Below, piece after piece: positions 53,148-54,552 of a stretch of 54,552 nucleotides of DNA. The notes beneath the pieces were generated by a model, which saw only the letters and a program-made list of their open reading frames with translations, did not search any database and had not been told where the DNA came from. Origin of the DNA: Saccharomonospora azurea NA-128 (GTDB taxonomy: Bacteria > Actinomycetota > Actinomycetes > Mycobacteriales > Pseudonocardiaceae); the NCBI RefSeq assembly GCF_000231055.2, contig NZ_CM001466.1, positions 3,353,716 through 3,408,267 on the forward strand. Direction: 5' to 3'. The translations under genes were made by a program, and so were the position numbers. How positions within the stretch are numbered: the first letter of the stretch is position 1; each line of letters begins with the position of its first letter.

Positions 53148-54552
53148 GCGGTGCCTCCAATCGGCAGGGTGGCGGCGAAGCCTGCCGCCTGGCGTCCACG
53201 AAGCGGGGTCAGCGTCACGCCCACGCGCTCGGAGAGAGCGCTCAGCCGCTGGTCGCTGGCATCCAGCTCCCGCGGGTTCCGTGCGCTGATCCGCACGACG
53301 CCGCGCAGTCCGATGCGGTTCTCCTCGTCGGAGGGCGAGATCGACATCGTGACGGTGGAGGACAGCGCGCGGACACTCGTCAGAGCGTTGAGATTCGTGG
53401 TGATCTTGCCCTTCGGCCAGCCCGTGATGGCGTAGCTCGCATGGCCGATCCCGGCCGCCGTCACGCCGGTCCACCGTTCCTGCATGCGTACCCGGCTGTT
53501 GGAGCCGGCGACACCGGTGAGTTCCGCAGCCGAGATGCCCGCGCGCAGCAGCTCGTCAGGACTCAGCGGGCGAGTCGGCACACCGTGCGACTCCATCGCA
53601 TTGCGGACGCGCGACAGCGCCCCGATCAGCGCCCTGTGCGCACCCATGACGCCGCCACCGCGTTCCCGCACGGCCGTGGGGCACCGCTTCGGATCGAGCC
53701 GTACGGACACCCACGTGGTACGGCGGGCGGCCGCAGGAAGCGGTCCGAGAACCTCCATGTACGACGCCAACGCCGGCGAGTCGGCGGGCAGCGCCGCGCT
53801 CCCGGGATAGCAGTGCCACGTCATCTGGATGGAGTCGAGGACGACACCACGGTCTTCGAGACACGGTGCGAGCGACGACAAGGGAAGACTCGGCGCGCCT
53901 CCGGCCTGTGTGATCAACGCCGGGGTGGGTTCGACCAGGAGAACAGCGGTCCACGTGCCGTCGTGATAGGCGAACCCGACCTCCTGGTGCTCGTGGTCCC
54001 GGCCCTGCGCCACCACGAGGTCGGGAACCGCGAGGCGCAGGAGACTCACACGGGCGTCGTCGGGGCCGATCACCTTGTCTTCGTCCTGGGCTGCGAGCGC
54101 CTCGACCTCGACGCTGGGCTCAGGGGGGACCGCCACTCGGTCGTGCGACCTCAGGGCGTAGCGAGCGGTCAGTCCGGCCCATTGCGTGAACCACTGGCCG
54201 CCCCAGCGCAGGAACGCCAGGATCAGCATGACCCCGGCGACACCCATCGCGACGTAGACCAGCGACTGGTTGATCGCGATGAGGATCAGCCCGATCGCCA
54301 GGCCGATCTCGAGCAGCACGAGGTTCGCGACCGGGAGCGGCCCGAAGTTGGCGCCGAACATGCGACGCCGGGCAGGAGGCGCCACCTTGGGCGTAGGCGC
54401 GGATTCCGGAGGCCGTGGTGCGCCACCCGAGTCGCCGGGACCTCCGGAGCCGCCGGGTCCTCCCGGCCCACCCGGCCCACCCGGTCCTCCGGGGCCGCCT
54501 GGGCCTCCCGGACCACCCGGTCCTCCCGGGCGACCCGGCCCGCCGGGGCCGC
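53144..54552 (-). CDS. EccE-like type VII secretion component (partial, 5' end off the window)
   Basis: Inner-membrane subunit of ESX secretion complexes. Two adjacent transmembrane helices lie shortly after MFGANFGPLPVANLV, followed by a large extracytoplasmic/cytosolic domain (about 330 residues), as in EccE. A GTG at 54385 could start a 413-residue protein, but it has no ribosome-binding site. The frame stays open to the window edge, encoding at least twelve Gly-Pro-Gly-like triplets and a Pro-rich linker. I therefore treat the gene as incomplete with a collagen-like N-terminal region. The alternative is that the repeats belong to an overlapping upstream gene. Confidence 0.7.
   Translation of the reverse strand, partial: GPGGPGRPGGPGGPGGPGGPGGPGGPGGPGGPGGSGGPGDSGGAPRPPESAPTPKVAPPARRRMFGANFGPLPVANLVLLEIGLAIGLILIAINQSLVYVAMGVAGVMLILAFLRWGGQWFTQWAGLTARYALRSHDRVAVPPEPSVEVEALAAQDEDKVIGPDDARVSLLRLAVPDLVVAQGRDHEHQEVGFAYHDGTWTAVLLVEPTPALITQAGGAPSLPLSSLAPCLEDRGVVLDSIQMTWHCYPGSAALPADSPALASYMEVLGPLPAAARRTTWVSVRLDPKRCPTAVRERGGGVMGAHRALIGALSRVRNAMESHGVPTRPLSPDELLRAGISAAELTGVAGSNSRVRMQERWTGVTAAGIGHASYAITGWPKGKITTNLNALTSVRALSSTVTMSISPSDEENRIGLRGVVRISARNPRELDASDQRLSALSERVGVTLTPLRGRQAAGFAATLPIGGTA
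54386..54552 (-). repeat. Gly-Gly-Pro triplet-coding repeat
   Basis: The complement of 54430-54552 reads as tandem 9-base units encoding Gly-Gly-Pro, with a few changes to Arg, Ser and Asp. It is in frame with eccE and reaches the right edge. Such GC-rich repeats can change length by slippage. Confidence 0.75.

Overview
The window is a GC-rich actinobacterial chromosome segment. Near-mycobacterial RpoB, RpoC, SecY and EF-G sequences, GTG/TTG starts, an actinobacterial Mce operon and type VII secretion (ESX) genes point to the order Pseudonocardiales (a Saccharomonospora- or Amycolatopsis-like organism). The order is inferred from protein resemblance only.

Layout. (1) 119-11843, plus strand: a complete mce lipid-transport operon: MceG-type ATPase, two YrbE permeases, MceA-F, then two Mce-associated membrane proteins. 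(2) 12187-19710: rpoB and rpoC, with a clear promoter before rpoB, a strong hairpin between the genes and an intrinsic terminator after rpoC. (3) 20068-21493: a DinB-fold protein and a secreted zinc D-Ala-D-Ala carboxypeptidase. (4) 21563-27929, minus strand: an eight-gene accessory cluster. It holds two paralogous pairs, each a small WXG100-like protein with a YxxxD/E export motif plus a larger WXG-containing membrane-associated protein, together with three membrane proteins and a YbaB/EbfC-family protein. (5) 28384-32985: str operon (rpsL, rpsG, fusA, tuf). (6) 33410-43052: S10 and spc operons (rpsJ to rplO). (7) 43453-46135: secY, adk, map. (8) 46412-51348: infA, rpmJ, rpsM, an unrecognised 60-residue reading frame, rpsK, rpsD, rpoA, rplQ, truA. 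(9) 51264-54552, minus strand: a DUF559/AbiEi-like protein, an unknown gene and a partial eccE running off the right edge. The last two are probably the start of an ESX-4-like locus, which in mycobacteria also lies near truA.

How the genes work together. Most of the window is the transcription and translation core, transcribed on the plus strand. Strong stem-loops mark unit boundaries: after rpoC, tuf, rpsQ, rplO, map and rplQ. The rpsL and rpsJ leaders share a nearly identical element of about 27 nt, suggesting that the str and S10 operons are controlled together. The accessory WXG cluster between rpoC and rpsL looks like substrates and helpers for type VII secretion; the machinery itself (EccE) appears at the right edge.

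Most notable observations: Asn instead of Ser at RpoB position 531 (E. coli numbering), a classic rifamycin-resistance site; the duplicated WXG cassette; the small frame coupled between rpsM and rpsK; a truA that seems to start at CTG with a 12-bp hairpin in its first codons; the shared rpsL/rpsJ leader element; and a 15-bp hairpin enclosing a ten-codon frame upstream of rpsJ.
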